This document shows, in pieces, positions 63,688-64,000 of a stretch of 64,000 nt of DNA. The stretch covers positions 62,001 to 126,000 of the forward strand of contig NZ_VIKU02000005.1 of NCBI RefSeq assembly GCF_009371985.2, read 5' to 3'. Made by a program: the position numbers and the translations under genes. Below the pieces are notes generated by a model. It was not told the origin of the DNA and made no database searches. It worked only from the letters and a program-made list of their open reading frames with translations. Position 1 is the first letter of the stretch. The number at the start of each line of letters is the position of its first letter. This DNA comes from Pelagihabitans pacificus. Lineage in GTDB: Bacteria; Bacteroidota; Bacteroidia; Flavobacteriales; Flavobacteriaceae.

Positions 63688-64000
63688 ATGACGGCTTGGT
63701 TTAAGCGAAAGGAAAAAGGAATACAGACGGCAACGGAGGAAAAAAAAGACACTCCAAAAGGCCTTTGGTACAAATCGCCAACCGGTAAAATTGTTGAATC
63801 GGAAGTATTGGCCAAAAACTTCTATGTAAGCCCTGAAGACGATTACCATGTCCGAATCGGCAGCAAGGAATACTTCGAAATACTTTTCGATAATAACAAG
63901 TTTACCGAACTAGATCCAAAACTCACCTCAAAAGATCCGCTAAAGTTCGAGGACACCAAAAAGTATTCGGACCGATTGAAAGCGGCACAAAAAAAGACCG
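63688..64000 (+). CDS. accD: Acetyl-CoA carboxylase carboxyltransferase subunit beta (partial)
   Basis: The start of AccD (about 104 residues visible), cut by the window end. ATG 63688 follows GGGAG at a good distance. The N-terminus ([62 protein letters not shown]) is the AccD ribbon region and linker. The four zinc-binding Cys of the canonical N-terminal ribbon (CPxCG and CPKCGHH) are replaced: Ser and Gly at the first pair, Ser and Asp at the second. The catalytic carboxyltransferase domain lies outside the window. Confidence 0.93.
   Translation, partial: MTAWFKRKEKGIQTATEEKKDTPKGLWYKSPTGKIVESEVLAKNFYVSPEDDYHVRIGSKEYFEILFDNNKFTELDPKLTSKDPLKFEDTKKYSDRLKAAQKKT

Overview
The window is a chromosomal segment of a marine-type Flavobacteriaceae (Bacteroidota). 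Support: TAnnTTTG promoter boxes, weak Shine-Dalgarno sequences, type IX secretion (T9SS) genes (plug protein, PorT) with T9SS type B C-terminal domains, a complete Na+-translocating NADH:quinone reductase (Nqr), TamL, and DUF3667, DUF6702 and DKNYY families. The genus cannot be fixed from sequence alone; an Allomuricauda/Maribacter/Zobellia-like organism is a reasonable guess. I saw no rRNA, tRNA, CRISPR array, transposase or prophage.

Layout. 1-6.4 kb: tail of a hybrid histidine kinase, lpxK, a NIF3-like/coiled-coil gene pair, two small envelope genes, kynurenine 3-monooxygenase and a ClpP. 6.4-12.2 kb: MFS transporter, VOC protein, kynureninase, GNAT, O-methyltransferase, PAP2 phosphatase and TatA. 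12.2-16.7 kb: exported M1 peptidase, DUF6702 and two exported carboxypeptidase-regulatory-domain proteins. 17.0-26.5 kb: the main accessory region, holding two paralogous gene pairs. Each pair has a long repetitive exported fibre protein (one with acidic 86-residue repeats, one with 197 collagen Gly-X-Y triplets) followed by a roughly 390-residue exported protein with a T9SS type B C-terminal domain. A decayed third copy of the second gene type, with two in-frame stops, lies between the pairs. 26.7-34 kb: peptidases, a 55-codon membrane-protein gene, gpmI, map and a methyltransferase. 32.6-40.3 kb: apbE, a small conserved gene and nqrABCDEF. 40.4-45.2 kb: T9SS plug protein, DUF3667, ApaG and PruA. 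45.3-48.6 kb: a second accessory cassette with a GlxA-type regulator, an exported DJ-1/PfpI protein and an exported alpha/beta-hydrolase; the two exported proteins share an identically spaced five-cysteine N-terminal motif. 48.7-64 kb: exported DinB, DKNYY lipoprotein, RsmG, fatty acid desaturase, aminotransferase, TrkH/TrkA, UbiE/MenG, PorT, TrmH-type methyltransferase, TamL, FbaA and the start of AccD.

How it fits together. Nqr, ApbE (which attaches FMN to NqrB and NqrC), UbiE/MenG (menaquinone) and TrkAH belong to a sodium-linked, menaquinone-based respiratory membrane. Plug protein and PorT serve the T9SS, whose likely substrates are the two type B domain proteins of the fibre locus. Kmo and KynU cover two kynurenine-pathway steps. 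The best candidates for undescribed biology are the duplicated fibre/CTD locus with its relict, and the GlxA/PfpI/hydrolase cassette.
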